A DNA stretch of 64,000 nt. Source: Phoronis australis (taxonomy: Eukaryota; Phoronida; Phoronidae). This document shows, piece after piece, positions 19,301-34,300 of this stretch; position 1 is the stretch's first letter, and each line of letters begins with the position of its first letter. A model generated the notes under the pieces. The model was given only the letters and a program-made list of their open reading frames with translations. It had not been told where the DNA came from and did not search any database. A program made the position numbers and the translations under genes. The stretch is taken from positions 116,289 to 180,288 of the forward strand of contig NMRA01000656.1 in assembly GCA_002633005.1 (NCBI GenBank), written 5' to 3'.

Positions 19301-22300
19301 CTACCAACGAAAAATTCTATTAAAAAGCTCTGTCACCTGTTGTGTTAAGTTTTACTCATCACTTTGATAAAACCAAACTGATTTCAACATAAATGAATCA
19401 TTTTGAAAATCTCTGACATACATGTAATGCTGGAAACTCACTTAGCCACAGAAATACTTACAACGTGTTGAAAATGATCTCGAGCTTCGTGAGATCTAGA
19501 GGAGGACTACGCAGCTCATACTCTGTCAGTTTATTGTTGACCGTGTTCACAAGGTCCCGGACCATATCATCCAGAGCCTAAGAACAAATATAATACAACA
19601 TAGTACAGTGCAATATACAATACAACTAATGCATTACAAAAATGAAAACCATAATGGCAAACCACCTCCTATTACAAGAGACTGTGTATAAAATATTTAT
19701 GTGAAAATTGCTAAAAGCTTAATTACATTTTATTTACTGCCTGTAATACAGGATTTTTGTTACGTGAACATAGCGTAGAAAAACGCAAAAAATGATCATC
19801 AACAATGAAAGTATTGTCACTTTCGTCTTATCAGTTGAACCAATTGACATTAGTACGATAAGCCAACTGAATGTAATGACTAAATAGGAAACATATCTAG
19901 AATTTTTTAAATAAAAAAAATTTGAAGAAAACCTAATAAGTTTTAGACAAGTGATACTGGTATGATTATGAAACAATAAAAATTCTAGTTCTACAGCCAC
20001 AAAATTAATAACACCATGACAGTTTCACCTGGAGACTCCATAACTTCTTTACATATGTCGTACTGTCAAAGCTGCGTTAATGTTTTTGGCTGTGATTAAA
20101 TTAGAACTTTCATTATCTAAACATTTTAACGCGAAAAAGAAGTAGACCATAAAACATTTCAATGCCAGCAACATTACTTGTTCTTGACCTGAAAAATACG
20201 ACCACATTTAACAGTGGATAGAATGAAGTTTCAGCAAAAATTATCAAGTAATTTAAATTCTTTGGCTATGATTAAGAACTTTCATTATCTGAAGATCCTT
20301 AACAGGAAAAAGAAGTAGACCATAAAACATGATTCTAATTTCAGTAACATTACTTTTCTTGAACTGAAAAAATACTACTACGTTCAGCAGCAGATAGAAT
20401 AAAGCTCCAGCTAAAATTATCGGGTAACAGAACAAGCCCACGCAGTCTCTGACCTGGTGATCACAGTGTAGTTTCTCGACAGCCTCAGACACTGACTTGA
20501 GAGTCTCTAGATCTTCCTCAAGGACGTCTTTGTCTTTGGCACGCTTTCTCGTCAGTGTATCGGGAGCTGGGAATAGGTAGGATACTTATCTTCATACTCT
20601 ACTTTACTTAGATTTTTGTCTGGTATGAGAACAGTGGAATTTCAGAGAGCACCAGGATATTCTTCAAATTCTAATTCAATGTCAATAATTGCCTGAATGT
20701 TTGTTCTCTGATAGAACAACAACAATAACAATAAAACAACAAAATAATGACAATGACAGCAATAGCAACATCTGCTGTAATGAAGATATTGTCAATATTT
20801 TCAAAACAATACACACAATGTATAATTATGACAGAGTCCCTCCCTCCCACCACAATTAGAACACTTCCAAAATGCTTATTTTTTCCCCTACCAATGATTT
20901 TCACCCACATTTTAGCTTACTTACAGTTATACACCTCCACGTCCTCAACACTGGCACGCTGTAGTATTTTTTGTTTGCAGTTCTCAATAAAATCCTGACC
21001 AGTTGGTGATTTTCTACAAAACAAGACGTAATAAGTCACAAAATGAGTCACCAATGAAATGGAGGAAATAAATCAAACAAAGTGCAGACTTCACTTAATC
21101 ACATCTACTATCTGTAATAGTCAGCAGCATTCATGAACCCGATGCTCAAGCCATCATAGATCATAGACAACATATTGCCAACTCCGATGCTATCCTATGA
21201 AATTTTCAGAGGAGACGCCAGTCTGTTCCGGTGCATATCCCGGCTTAAATTTGTGAGCAAACAATGCTCTTACTGGAAGAAAAATGTGCCATCACACCAG
21301 ACGCCGCTAGTGAATAGTGACGTCATGACCAAGAGAGAAATTGTAGTACTGTTGGTCATGGCTTGTGCGTAAGATCTGGGATCTTGAACATTGAGAATAT
21401 TCAGAGTTGACGGTTCATGTATATTAGATTATGATACCACCATTAAGTCGCAATGGTGATTTGAACACTTTGTCACAACGCTAGTTTATCTCACACATAT
21501 TCACTTTAAATTATAGCAACTTAATAAGCAAGAGAAGACATTAAGGCAAACAGTCATTTGCACAGGTACCAGATTTTGAGAACCAGTTTGATGCTGGTTA
21601 TTCTGTGAAGAAAACTGGATCTCAAAATGCGGAACTCCTGTAAGTAACTATTTCCTAGTAAGACAACAATGCCTTTCTTCAACTGTTACAAACATTTGTA
21701 TCAAACGTGCTTTTCTTCAACTAACAGGTGTATCAAACTTAACTTAATTACCTTGAACATAAGAGTGCAACAAAACACTTAAGAGTACAAGCTAGACCAC
21801 AAGGGAAGACAGAGACCACTGTATATTATTTATAAAATAACTAAATACAACGACTACAGAGATAAGAGTGAGCTTCATATTTTTCTCAATAATTAAAAAG
21901 TCTACAAGTTCAGAATAACAGCAAGTTTACAAACATTACTTGAAATATTAATTGTAACAAGGTAAATCACACATAAAGACTCCTCAGACCAGTTTACCAG
22001 GATACTTACAATAATATAGATGTCCTTTTATTGACTGGACCCGTCCTCCGTTTGATAGTTGTTAACACCACCATATCTGAGAACGTCCAAATACAGCACT
22101 GGTCTTTTTTACCCTAAACAAAGAGAGAATATGTCAATCAATCCTTATATTTTACAGCAGTTCTTCAAATACTTCACACAAAAAATTGCAGCTGCAAAAA
22201 TTGTCACATTTCTACTTTGCTGAGACCTATGACCATGATGCAACTACAGGAAACTCCAATTACTAAACATTCTTTTACGACAACTAAATAGTTCAGTCAA

Positions 22301-25300
22301 ACCCGTAATAGTTGAGAATTAAGTTTGATGAATACAGTTTCACTTGTCTGCCACATTGTGAGCTAAATAGCGTATCAATATTTGAATTATAAATTTACTC
22401 CTTTTCTCAGTGACCTAAGGGACCTAACACTGCCTACTTCTAGTCTCCTTTTCATCACTGGAAACGCATGACGAAAAAACCTTACATAAAAACTAATGCG
22501 ACACAACCTATTCTCTTCACACCAAATGCGAACTTTGTAAGAGACAAACTTGACAATAAGCACTGCTTCCCTGTCTCTCATCAAATCTTTCCATGATGAT
22601 AAAACAGACCCTAATTATAAGTCTTCACCTATCGCCCATTAAGCATGAAAATTGTTAACAGTGAACTTACGACTACTTCGTAACCAGGATACTGGCTTTA
22701 ACAGACAAATTAGCTGCTGGCTAAACTTTGACACAACACGCTAGTTAACGGTGTTAATTTAGTAACTGTACCATAGGTTAATGAGGAGGGATCAGTAATA
22801 TGTTATGAAAAAAGACTGAGGTTATTAGCTAAAGACAGCGGTACAACTTTGTTAGGTGAAAGACAATAGCATGATTGGTTCTGGTCGGAAGTGTTTTTGA
22901 AAATGGATCATTCTCTTAGCTGTCTCTATTTTCACAAAGAAATTTGGCTAACTGCAGGTGAAATGACTTGAGATCCTTCTTATTCTTCTACCCAGAAACA
23001 ACTGATGCCAGTTTTTGAGGTAAAGCTTTCAAAAGGGGGGGGGGGTGTGTGTGTGTGCAGACCAGAATTAACGAACATATGGTGTTCCAATGACCTTACC
23101 AAAAGACACATTTCTTTAAAATAAAAGTCTTGAAACTACGAAACCACTGCTTCAAGTGTTTGATGAGCACAAAACAGAATTTCAACAACTGTAATCACAT
23201 GGCCAACCTTTTTCAAACAAGACACTGCTCTTCTATAATACTGCTGTAACTTCCAAATGCGACAATTCTTGTACCTTACTAGTGAAACCTGTATCTGCAT
23301 TCTAAAAGCTACAAAAGTATGACAGCCGTTTTCTGTCAAGGCTTTTTAGCTGAGAACTACGATATCAAAAATGAAGACTTTAAATCATTCACTTCCCACA
23401 AAAATTCTGAAAGTCTTTATTTTTGGCACAAGTTCTCTAACACAGACAGAAAGGATTAGGGGAGAAATACCAGACTGAAACGTTTTAGTAGCTAACAGTA
23501 TATAGAATCAGGAACCGTGAGTCTTGTGAGAAATTGTGTGTGTTTGAAACTTGAGGTTAGGGAGGAACTTATCAAGAAGCCTGTATATTCATTCAACTCA
23601 GTATAAGTACATATTTTCTGAACTAAGATTAGAATGTGGAATTTGATTTTTGACTCTATACCAATCTAAAATTTATTGAGTCATGTGACCATGTCTTTTT
23701 AGTAAAATTTATCAGAAAGGCATGATTGTGAATATGACAAACACTCGACAACACATCTAACAAAATTCTTGTACAATGTCCAAACAAAATTGTCAATTTA
23801 CCCGGTGGCCAATAGGTGTCAGTACTCACCAGAACCTGCACAACATCATGACGAAGATATGTCCTCTCAGGCACTGCCAACTGTGAAGAAAAAACAAACA
23901 GTTTCTGAAAACGATAATCTCCAATCTAGTTTAGGTAGCCTTACCAGAAATTGTTTAAGTTATCTGGAAACCTTTCCTGACGGGTTAACTCTGTTTTCAC
24001 ACACTAGTGTGATAAACCAATTTCCAAAAATACATTCCAGGTTCTTAGGTCCCAATACTCAAAGGTTTTTGTAGTGGAATCTGGATGAAAAATGTAACAG
24101 TCATGAAATGAGGAATTTTTATGTCAAATCAAACACTAAGTTCAAATTTGGAGGAGTGAAGGTGTTAAAATTTGCACTGTATTACTTGAGTTTTGTCCAG
24201 CACATAAATTTTACAGTGCTGATAACTTCAGGAATGTTTTCAAACAAAACAAAAAATTGCTGACCAAGATATCAAAGTTTTTCATAAAAGACACATTATA
24301 CTAAACTAACACTTTATAATGTTGAAATTCTGCATCAATGCAGAATATTTTGAAAAATTGCAAGCAATCACAACAGTGGCAAAAGACCTTGAAAAATACA
24401 CCAAACGACAATTGGGTCACGATTGTTTTTTTCTGAAATTAGTGAGATTTTACTGTACTCCATAGCTGTGCAGAATGACTGCCCGAATATAATGGCATAA
24501 AGCATACTGAGGCGCCACCTATGAAGACTTTGTTTAAGCCAGGTCAATGCTTACACCTCTCAGGGAAAAAATTACGTAGATACTACTAATAATAGCAAAC
24601 AGAGCTGGCTGGGTGAAACCACCAAAATAGGGAAAAGTACCTTTTAATGTTTGGAAAATCACACAACACCTACAGGGCCCCCGAACCTTATCACCAAAAT
24701 TGACATGAATCAGATTCAGACTCTAAACTTAACCGATCAGGTTGCGTTTATTTCAGAGAAAATTTGTCTACTTGAAACTTGCCACGCATATTAAACAATA
24801 TTTATGACAAGTTTCGAGGCACAGAGAATACAACCTAGAACCTGTTTCTTTTGTCGTTTCGGGCTGTAGCATGACACCACAAGTGAATGAGGTAGCATTA
24901 CTTACATCAGAGACGGACAGCAGCTCCTCAATCTTCTTCAGTGTGTTGTGAGGGTCGCCTTCCTTTTCCCCCTCATCACAGTTAATGGTACTGGCCAGGC
25001 GGTCGATTACACGGATAGCCTCCTCGATATTGTGCTTATCCGGGTGGTCGTCCGACGTACTCTTCAGAAGACGCTGAAATAGAGAGACAGACTCACGTGA
25101 TGCAAGTGTTTGGTTGTACTGACCCTCCCAACTGGAGATACCAGAGATTTCTTTAAGTAAGTGCAGCCAAATAAAAACTCAGTGGCAAGGGATATTTCAT
25201 TTAACGGAAGCCTAAGTCGCGTACCTGCCAAAAATGTGCATGGTTCTAGCACTTTATTATTTTATGGTAAGTAGACATGAAAACTTAATTATTTGAGATG

Positions 25301-28300
25301 TCAGTGGATGTTTGTGTGTGACAACCACCACACCACACATTTGAAACTGACAGCAGCAATGAATGCTAATTGAAAATTTGGCCTGGATGAAGTCCCATGA
25401 ATCATTGCCAGTATATCTATTAGCAACTAAGACCACAGCTGTTTCCAAATCCAGTAACCAATCTAGTGCATGTCTTTTGTCTGGCAGAGGTATTAAACCC
25501 ACGGAAATGAACATGAAAACATCAAGACGAACACATTTGTCAATAAACCAAATCCAGTCCGTCGTTTTTGGATAATTTTTATTCTTACCCCTTTTGGGTA
25601 GATGCTGCTAACCTAACTTTTCATGAGCAATTCAATTTCAAAAGCAAAACAGTGCGAAACATCACCATTTGCATGCCACGATATTGGATTCTATTTCAGC
25701 CAGTTTCTTGTAGTGAAGCAATGGCTAATGCGGTAACTACTTACTCCACTGTAGATCATGTTTGGTAGTAAAGCATCCACCGTAGCCAGGCTTTATTCAG
25801 AGAATGGATGCCAGGATGTGTATTGTACCTGTAGCCATCCTAGCATCCATTCTCTGTGTATTGTACCTGAATAAAGCGTGAGAATGGTGGATGTTTCGCC
25901 GCCGTAACATGTCGCTACATTTTAGAAAAGTTGTTTTTATTCAAATTTCTGTGTGTTCATCAATGCGATATCTTTCGGTAGTGTAGAACAGTGTTCATCA
26001 TATCTAGAATTGGTGACACCAACAGTTCTTCACAAATCTATTGAAGATTAGTACAAGGTGCCACGAAACAGGTCCAGCTTGATTGCTCACTGAAATGCAG
26101 GTAGTGGTGATGCCTGCTTAAAGCACATCACAAACCAAACAAAAAGATGAATTTTTAAGTATTAATTTGTGCCACATTACCTAAAGTAAATCACACATTG
26201 TATTCTTCTATCATCAATTTTTCACCCAATGAATTCCTTTATGATTAATAGCCAACAGAACACGCCAAAGATAATCAGGCAAAATGACTCGGAATTTCAT
26301 TCCGTGTCAGCTGATTGCAAGCAGAATTCTTCATCAAAGTAACTACGATGATGGCATCTGTCTGTTTACTTTTGGCTGCCACAATACATTTAATGCATAA
26401 CCAGATGTCATGAACCCTTCACACAAGAATCCTATGAAAATGTCGATCAAATGGTGGATGTGACAAACAGCACGAGATGTTCTGGCTAATTTGGTTCATG
26501 TAGCACATCAGGCCAACTAAAATAAATCAAAGCACTCCACAAGGATACACTTTGCTTGCTGCTCACTATGAAATATGAATGTTGCATACTACACAGCTTA
26601 TCATACAAATGGGTTATTGACATTAGCTAATGTAGTCTTATAGTCAAAGCAATATTAGACAATGATAGATTTTAATCTTGTAGTCATTGAATAGTTCAAG
26701 TGCCCAATGGACTATATACAGTGATTCTTTACTTACTTAAGCACACATAATGGCTGAATAGTGAGAAACATATTTTCCTAAATTTCTACACAAAAGTAAA
26801 GATCAAAGTTAGTTAAATCAATTACTAGTATGGTTTGACATGTACAGATGTCACAACATTTGCTAAAGTTCTCATTATTTACAAAACAGTAAAGTAGGAA
26901 AATGGCCGTTTTGCTAATTATTTTTGTGCGAAGTAAGTGGAGAATTACTGTGAATAGCAAACTTAAGGTATATCTGACATGCTGCTCGGCTGGCTGTATT
27001 ACTGTGAATAGCAAAGGTATGTCTGACATGCTGCTCTGCTGGGTGTATTTTGACGACCAGACTCCTAACAAAATCAACCTTTTTGGATTGGAGCTTTACA
27101 AAGGAGTCCATTTTTGCAACAAAACTTTACAGCAGTAAAAATAAAACGGTACAAAGGGTTTTTGATTCAATTTCAATTAATGACCCAGCAAAGGATATCG
27201 TTGGAAAAAATCTACAAGAGGTTGACTTTTCATTGACGTTTCCAACAAATGGGTCCTTTTAGTCCTATTTACTGTCTAAAAGTATGGGGCTCATCCTCAA
27301 CAACTCTTTAAGATAATGGGTACGAGCGGCAAATCCTTTTGAAGATAGGGTCAGGAACCCCCCCGGGTCAAAGGTTAAGGCGATGCTACTTCCAGAGGTT
27401 TAAAGGGCAAGTACCTGACACAGGACACATACCCATAGGTACAGCAGCATTTTTCCAAAGATTACATTTTGATTGACAAAAATTCTTCACCAGACAAGAT
27501 AAACTAATCGGCCATTAATCACATAGCTATTAAAACTTCAAGCATGCTGCAGAATTAGGAGGGTTCACTGATAACGTCTTTTGTACCAGGAAATACCGAC
27601 AATTAAGAAACCTATCCAAAGAACGCTAGGAATGACCATCCCTCTTAAACTACACACAGTTTGATAACAACTTACTAACGGTCAATAACAGAACTTCCCA
27701 GTGAGTATCCAAAGAGTAAAAAACATTTCCGGATACACATGTGGGAAATACAGAAAATCCCATTTACAACTTGGACAACGAGTTTTGGAAGGTGAATTTG
27801 ACAAAATTCATACGACTTTGCCCTTCATATGAGACGCAAACATTGTTAAAAGGATTATACCAAACCCAATTTTAGCCTATTAACACATCCAGATAATGGA
27901 CTTTCCTACCCAGTTCTCTGAAACAGCACAATGCTCTGTAACCCTCGACAACCTTGGAGGAATAAAACTTCAAAACTTATCTGCTGGACTGTTGCATGAC
28001 GTCAATGAGATTTATAAGTAAACGGTCCTGTTTCACATTTTAAACTGAATATCCCATACACTTGTATTATATATGGTAAATGGAAATTTTTATGAATGGC
28101 ATGTGACTGAAACATCTAAGCTGTCAGGAAAGGTTTCCTAGGAATACTTATCACATTTAATTAATCATGTTAATAAAAAATAGGGAAATTTTATTATACA
28201 AATGCATGAACACACGTTATCAATCACAAAACGTTTATAATTTTCGTTGATTTTACGAAATTTTCCATGGGTTCCCTAGAGTTTACATTTTTTTCATTTC

Positions 28301-31300
28301 CCATGACCTTCCATGCATGGAGATTTTTTCGTCATTTTCCAGGTTCGAGGTTCTTTACAGAATTCCCACCATGTATGACATAGGCGTCGAAACAACGTTT
28401 GTACAAAATCTAAATATGGCAGTCTAAAATAACCAAACAGCATTAAAAGAGTGGATTTACAATACTTATTTATGGCAAGAGTGACAACAAAAGCAGTGTT
28501 CATAGTGACTTGATGAATTACGGAAAAATTCAACTTCGTGTACCAAAATATTTTTGAAACCGTCCACAGTCATCCAAAAATAGTATAAATTCACAGAATT
28601 TGCTGATACCATGAAAAATTTGAATGCACATCGAAAGAAGAAAAAATGTTCATGACCACGTGACCGCATTTTTTTATGGCCAGTGTCACATTTGCTTTCT
28701 TGAAAAATACACGTGAAATTGAACACTGCATACAAGAAAACTGCATTTTAGAAAATATCCATGAACATTGACAATTGCTAGATAAGCAATAAACACGTAT
28801 TCCAACATGCAATCAAAATGTGTGTACAAGGAAATCTGCCAACAGTTGCAATGCACCTACTGACCTCTGTAGAGTGACACCATCACATATTGTTTTTGTA
28901 GCTATAAAACACTACCAAGTCCATGCAACTCATTAAGGTCGGATGGCAAAGGAATGCGTAAACAGTCAACAGTGTTTACAGGCCCCATACTTTTTTCTAT
29001 TGCAATAAGGTGCCATAACAACTGCAACACAGTACAGTCTATACTGATGCACAGAGCTAAGAATTTGAGAGTTTCACATAAAAGAATGACATGAACGTGA
29101 GAAAAAATGCTGCTTCGTTTTTGTTGTTTAGGATTTCAGATACAACATAATGATCAAGAATAATTTGTCATTAGAGTCTAACCGCAACACAAACAACAAC
29201 ATTGCGAGATAATTTTAGGAAGACAACAGGCTTTTCAGTAAGGCAACCATGACCTCCATTTGAATGTGTCTGTTTTGGGGAAATTATGAGACAATTTGCA
29301 ACGTTTGCAGCAAATGACAATTGTCCTTCACTCTGAAGGCTACTGCTGCCTCTTGGAGATGTCAATGATAGCACTAATATCAGTCACTATCTAGTGGAAG
29401 GTTTTCTGAAACTATGCTAGGTATTTCTTGTCCAATATTTGCATTTGGTGACTTTTGTCGCAATCTGGGTCACGTGTTTAATCCTGCAAATACTTGGAAA
29501 AGTTAATTTCAACAATGTAAATATTATGGCAAGGTTGTATGTATTTTAGCTATAATAGCAGGAACCACTTTGACCATCATGAACTTTAGACATGAATTAA
29601 GAGAATCATATCTAGGTTCTGGATGAAAAAATAGCATTGAGTTAACAGAAAAACTAGTTTTAATTTCTACTCCCATACTGGATGAACCGGACATATTTTT
29701 AAAAACTGTTCACAATAAAGATACTCTTTCAGTTTTATTTCACAGACAAACTACATAAACATAATTTAATACAAACCCAACTTACCAAAATTTAACATTC
29801 CCAAATGATACCATTTTGACATAACATTGGTTATTTTTTCGAAATAAAAAGAATTCAACATACAATTCTTAATTCCAATTCGTTAATCTTTCTGGTGACG
29901 CACCAACAAAATGGCCGCTATAGTTTTTACCAAGTGGCTCCGAACCCCATTCACAACGAACGTAAAAACAGAGAGTTACAGTCAAGGCAGTTATATGCAG
30001 GGTTGTAGTTTAACATTAAGCTTTCATGATGACGATTCCAGTGATGGGGCACATCCTGCTAGCCTTTTCTAAAATGGCAAAAGGAAAAATATTTGCAGTA
30101 GGCGCTCAATAACAGAACGACTGTTGCCAAGGTGAAGGACCGACACCTGAGGGCAGTGATTAACAAACACAGGTACCAATTACGTCAAATATATTGTTTA
30201 CGTCAAGTTTAAAGTTAGTTAATTGCCACAGGCGATAAGACTATTTATTCAATGCCACATACCACTATATGTTTGTTTTGACTATTTGCCATCCTTAACC
30301 AATGTCAAGATGGTGATTATATCATGTCTAAATGGTAAAGTTCAGTTCAAGACCACAACTGTCTTGGAAAAGTTCAGGGCCTAGAACTATAGTAGTCTTA
30401 AAAGTATAGGTATACATGGGGGTAAGAGCAATGACATCACTCTGTGGCTCGTCATAATGCCATTCTTGAATAATATTTTTCACAACGTGCAACAATCATA
30501 TATTATGCGCAATGTTTTAGAGCAACCCATCTCTGGGTACTCTTTCTTGTAGAGCCTCGGCCAAAGTCGCTTTTCGGCTTCGAATTTTAGTCTACACCCA
30601 AGCAGGCTAGAGATTTCTGTCTTTTGGCTTCCAGATGTAGACAGATTTTTTTGACTTTCAGCCTCAGCCTGTTATCATGAAATACTGATTTTTAACCAAA
30701 CGTCAAAAGACAATAGACTCTTTGAGAAACAGCTCCCAATGACCTCTTTCACAGATAGCGAAAATTGAAGTGTGTGCATCACAGAGAGTAAATTTGTGGG
30801 TTACGGATCATTCAATCCAGAACACGTAACATGTTGTGCAGGCGATCATCTGCTCCTTGAAGTTGCACTTGATTTTGGATAAATTCTACCAGTTTTCTGG
30901 CATCTGTGATCAACTGAATTGAATTGTGTTTGATGCTTTGTTGCACCGTATGACGCATGCTGATAGCTCTACTGTACACTGTGTGGGCCAATATTGTAGA
31001 TGGCCTTGATTTCTTGTCCTTATGATGATGTTTGAGACATTGAAACATGTCGAAGTTGAAAATCTTGTTTTTTAATATTATCACTTACCTGTCTTTATTG
31101 AGACCATTTAAACTTTTGGCTACTTGAAATACTATTGAAGTGATTTCTATAGATTGTTTATTTACGTTTATTAGCCGTGCTGCTTTGGATGACTGCTATC
31201 CCACAATCCTTTGTGTATATGATGTCTCATGTTATCGGTAAAAAGAGTAACGTTTTTATAGATCTCAAAAAGGCCACAAGGTTCTGCGGAATATGTCGAA

Positions 31301-34300
31301 CTGGTTCGAAAATGGAAAAGCCTTGTTATCTTTATAATAGAAACCAATCTGCCAAATCCATGAAAATCCATCCAAGAATTGTGAAGATACAGAGCTCAAT
31401 GTAAAAATAGAACTAGGACTACAAGGCAAACTGGTAGCACCATCCATCCGAACTAAGTGGGCATTTATTAAATTGCGTACATACTAGGAATGCACGCAAC
31501 ACTGACAAAGGGTTTTAATTAGTAGATGCAACTATGGATTCAAAAAAAAAAACAAAATTGCCACTAGGGGACACTACAATAGTCGGACCTGCCAAAAACC
31601 AGCGTCAGCCGTGGCCTTCACAGCAGAGAGATGCTAAAAAAAACTCATAAATAATAAAAATGGTCAATAGATGGCACACAACACATTGAATCGGAAAATG
31701 GTACAATGTCACCACCCACGCAACCCAGCTGCCAAACTTTGATGAAAATCTCTCAAGGAGTTCTGGAGACACAGAGGTAAACGTAAAAAATTGCCACTGC
31801 GGTACCCAGATCCATCTGAAAGTCCTCATCAGTTGTCGGTTTCATAGAAACACCTCAGCTGAATCTCATTAAGGTCCATCAAGGGGTTTAGGAGATACAG
31901 CAGTGGACGCCAGATGCCCAGACAGAGATGAAGGCAATATACACCCACGTCATGTATATGTGGGCATGTCAAAAAGTCGATGGAATCACAACCGAGTGAG
32001 CACTTAAGTACAAATCCGTGATTCTTTGTGTAATGAGAAATAAATATCTAAGTAAATCTAAATTGGCATATACTTTTGTAACATGAACTTCGACAATTGC
32101 AAAAGTGCTTGCATACAGGTAAATGCCCTGTCTCTTCATCAGAGTATCAATTGTCACAGTCGGTTGTGCGATGACATAGGCATTGTTTTATGGTTTATCA
32201 CTGGCCAACAATAAACGTTATGTCCAATTTCTTTGAGGAACATGAGTGCTTTCAAAGTGATAAGTGTGACGACAAAAAATTGACAACAATGAACTGGAAT
32301 GAGTATGGGTGGCAGTGATATGCGAAGTAGATCCGTCTTCGCTATGTGACCAGCCAAAGTTGAATGAGTATGGGTGGCAGTGATATGCGAAGTAGATCCG
32401 TCTTCGCTATGTGACCAACCAAAGTTGAGAGCAGAAATCTCAATAAACGATAAGCTTTGATTGTTTCTACAGTAATCAACCATTTTAGTTTCCGTGAGCT
32501 GGGAGTGTCTTTTGAATAATTACCAACCACAATACTAACGATGTAAACATGGAGGATTTCCTAATCACTTGTTACCGGTAGACTTATGACGTTAAATGCA
32601 CCAGGGTGGCCTATCTAGCTTACTGAGAGCATTGGAATATGATTCACAAATATCGAGTGAATAACTGAACTTACGGAGGTAAGGAATAAATCAATAAGCC
32701 AAATAATGAAATGTTTATCAAACATTGACCCAGATTTGCCCTTATTGGACAGGGCCATCAACATGAGCTTGAGACAAGTGAACGCAATAATCAAGAATTT
32801 CTTACAGCAATGCAAACAGTGAGACATTTTATCAATTTCTATGAGCACAAATGAGGGCATGAGATGAGAGTTATATATTCAATAACCAACAACCCTTCAA
32901 AGGACAAGTGGATATGAAACGGTCAATTCAACTGGATCAAGGGTTCTCAAACGAATGAACCATTCCAGGGGTTGGTATTTCGTACTGTCCAAACATGGAC
33001 ATAAACACTGAGGTAACGTTGAAGCAGGATCTACTGAGAGAGTTCTAGCAGAATCGCGAAACCGATAACATTAAAATCACTGAACTTGTCAGAGAGTACT
33101 TCCAGAGTAAAAAAGAAATGAGCGAGAGCTGAAACCCCAAATCTCAATTCTGCAGCAAATCCAATTGATAGTCCCAGTGCCCAGTTGCATGAAACAGTAC
33201 CAAATAGGGACTCAACTAAGTTTCCTAAATCTACTATGTATTTGTGGACTTGTGAACACACTGATTGTCCTTTCTTATGCCCTTTGATCCTCAATACTAC
33301 GTCAACTTTTGGAATTGACACAAATAGAGAGTGAAGTCTACGTTAAATTCTCAATATCATCGAAAATAAATAGAGATCTTTTCATGCGGCGTCCCTAATC
33401 TAAGGACTAAGTCCCTAATAATTACTTTAACTGAATCAAAGGCTCAGTTTTAGTTATATTATTATAAAATACCATTAGTCAAAGAGGACCCCATAATAAA
33501 GATAAAATTATAGAAAAAACACTACATCTGTGAATATAGAACAAAACAAATACGCAAAAGATTTAGGGAACTTAGCCGAGTCCCTATTTGGGACTGTTTC
33601 GTGCAATCGGGCACTGGAGCCCCTAAGATTGTATACTGCCATTTTACATTACAACCACAGTAAATAAACATATGCATATCACAGCCTGAACTATCTTACC
33701 CTCAACAAAAGCCCGTATCGTGGAATCCTATGTGAAGGTTGAATAATCAGATCCTTCCAGCCATGCCTTCGTCTGTTCCCTTTCTGTACTTGCTAGAAGA
33801 CAAATAATACTGCGTTCACAGGGGCCTTCTCGTCCATGGCGGTTTTACGCTAATGCGTTTGCACACAGGTAGCGAGTTAAATTTCAGTAATTTCAGGTTA
33901 GAGGATAGGTTAATGAAATTCTTGTTCTATTTAGCAAACAATATTGTGAACAAGCGTAAATATATTTTGTCAAAATTCTCAACCGAAATACAGATTAAAA
34001 AGTTTCAGTCCGTTGCAGTCTATTATTAGGTTAAGGTTGATGCTAGGAAATTAAACGATGGTTTGCAGTGAGGCAGCTTTTAAAAAGAAACTTTTCTTTG
34101 CAATTCATCACTTTTTAGCTAAATATAACCAATAGCTAAAGCAAACTGTTTCAAAAATGGACACAAGTCAAAGTACAAAGATCAGTACATGGAACAGTGT
34201 CTCAAAACTGAAAACCGTTACCAGTAGATAACAGTTAAAGCTACAATACTTACAAATTTTAAAGACCAAAAAATCAAATGCTGTCTATTGCAAGGACCAA

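Noticed and set aside
31265-31320. Minus-strand FEPVRHIP resembling the DH core motif
   Set aside because: It lacks the neighbouring conserved residues and splice sites and lies inside a dispersed repeat shared with 37190-38250.
33031-33321. 96-codon minus ORF
   Set aside because: It runs through the left end of the TIR element at 33174-33617 and has no splice or domain support.
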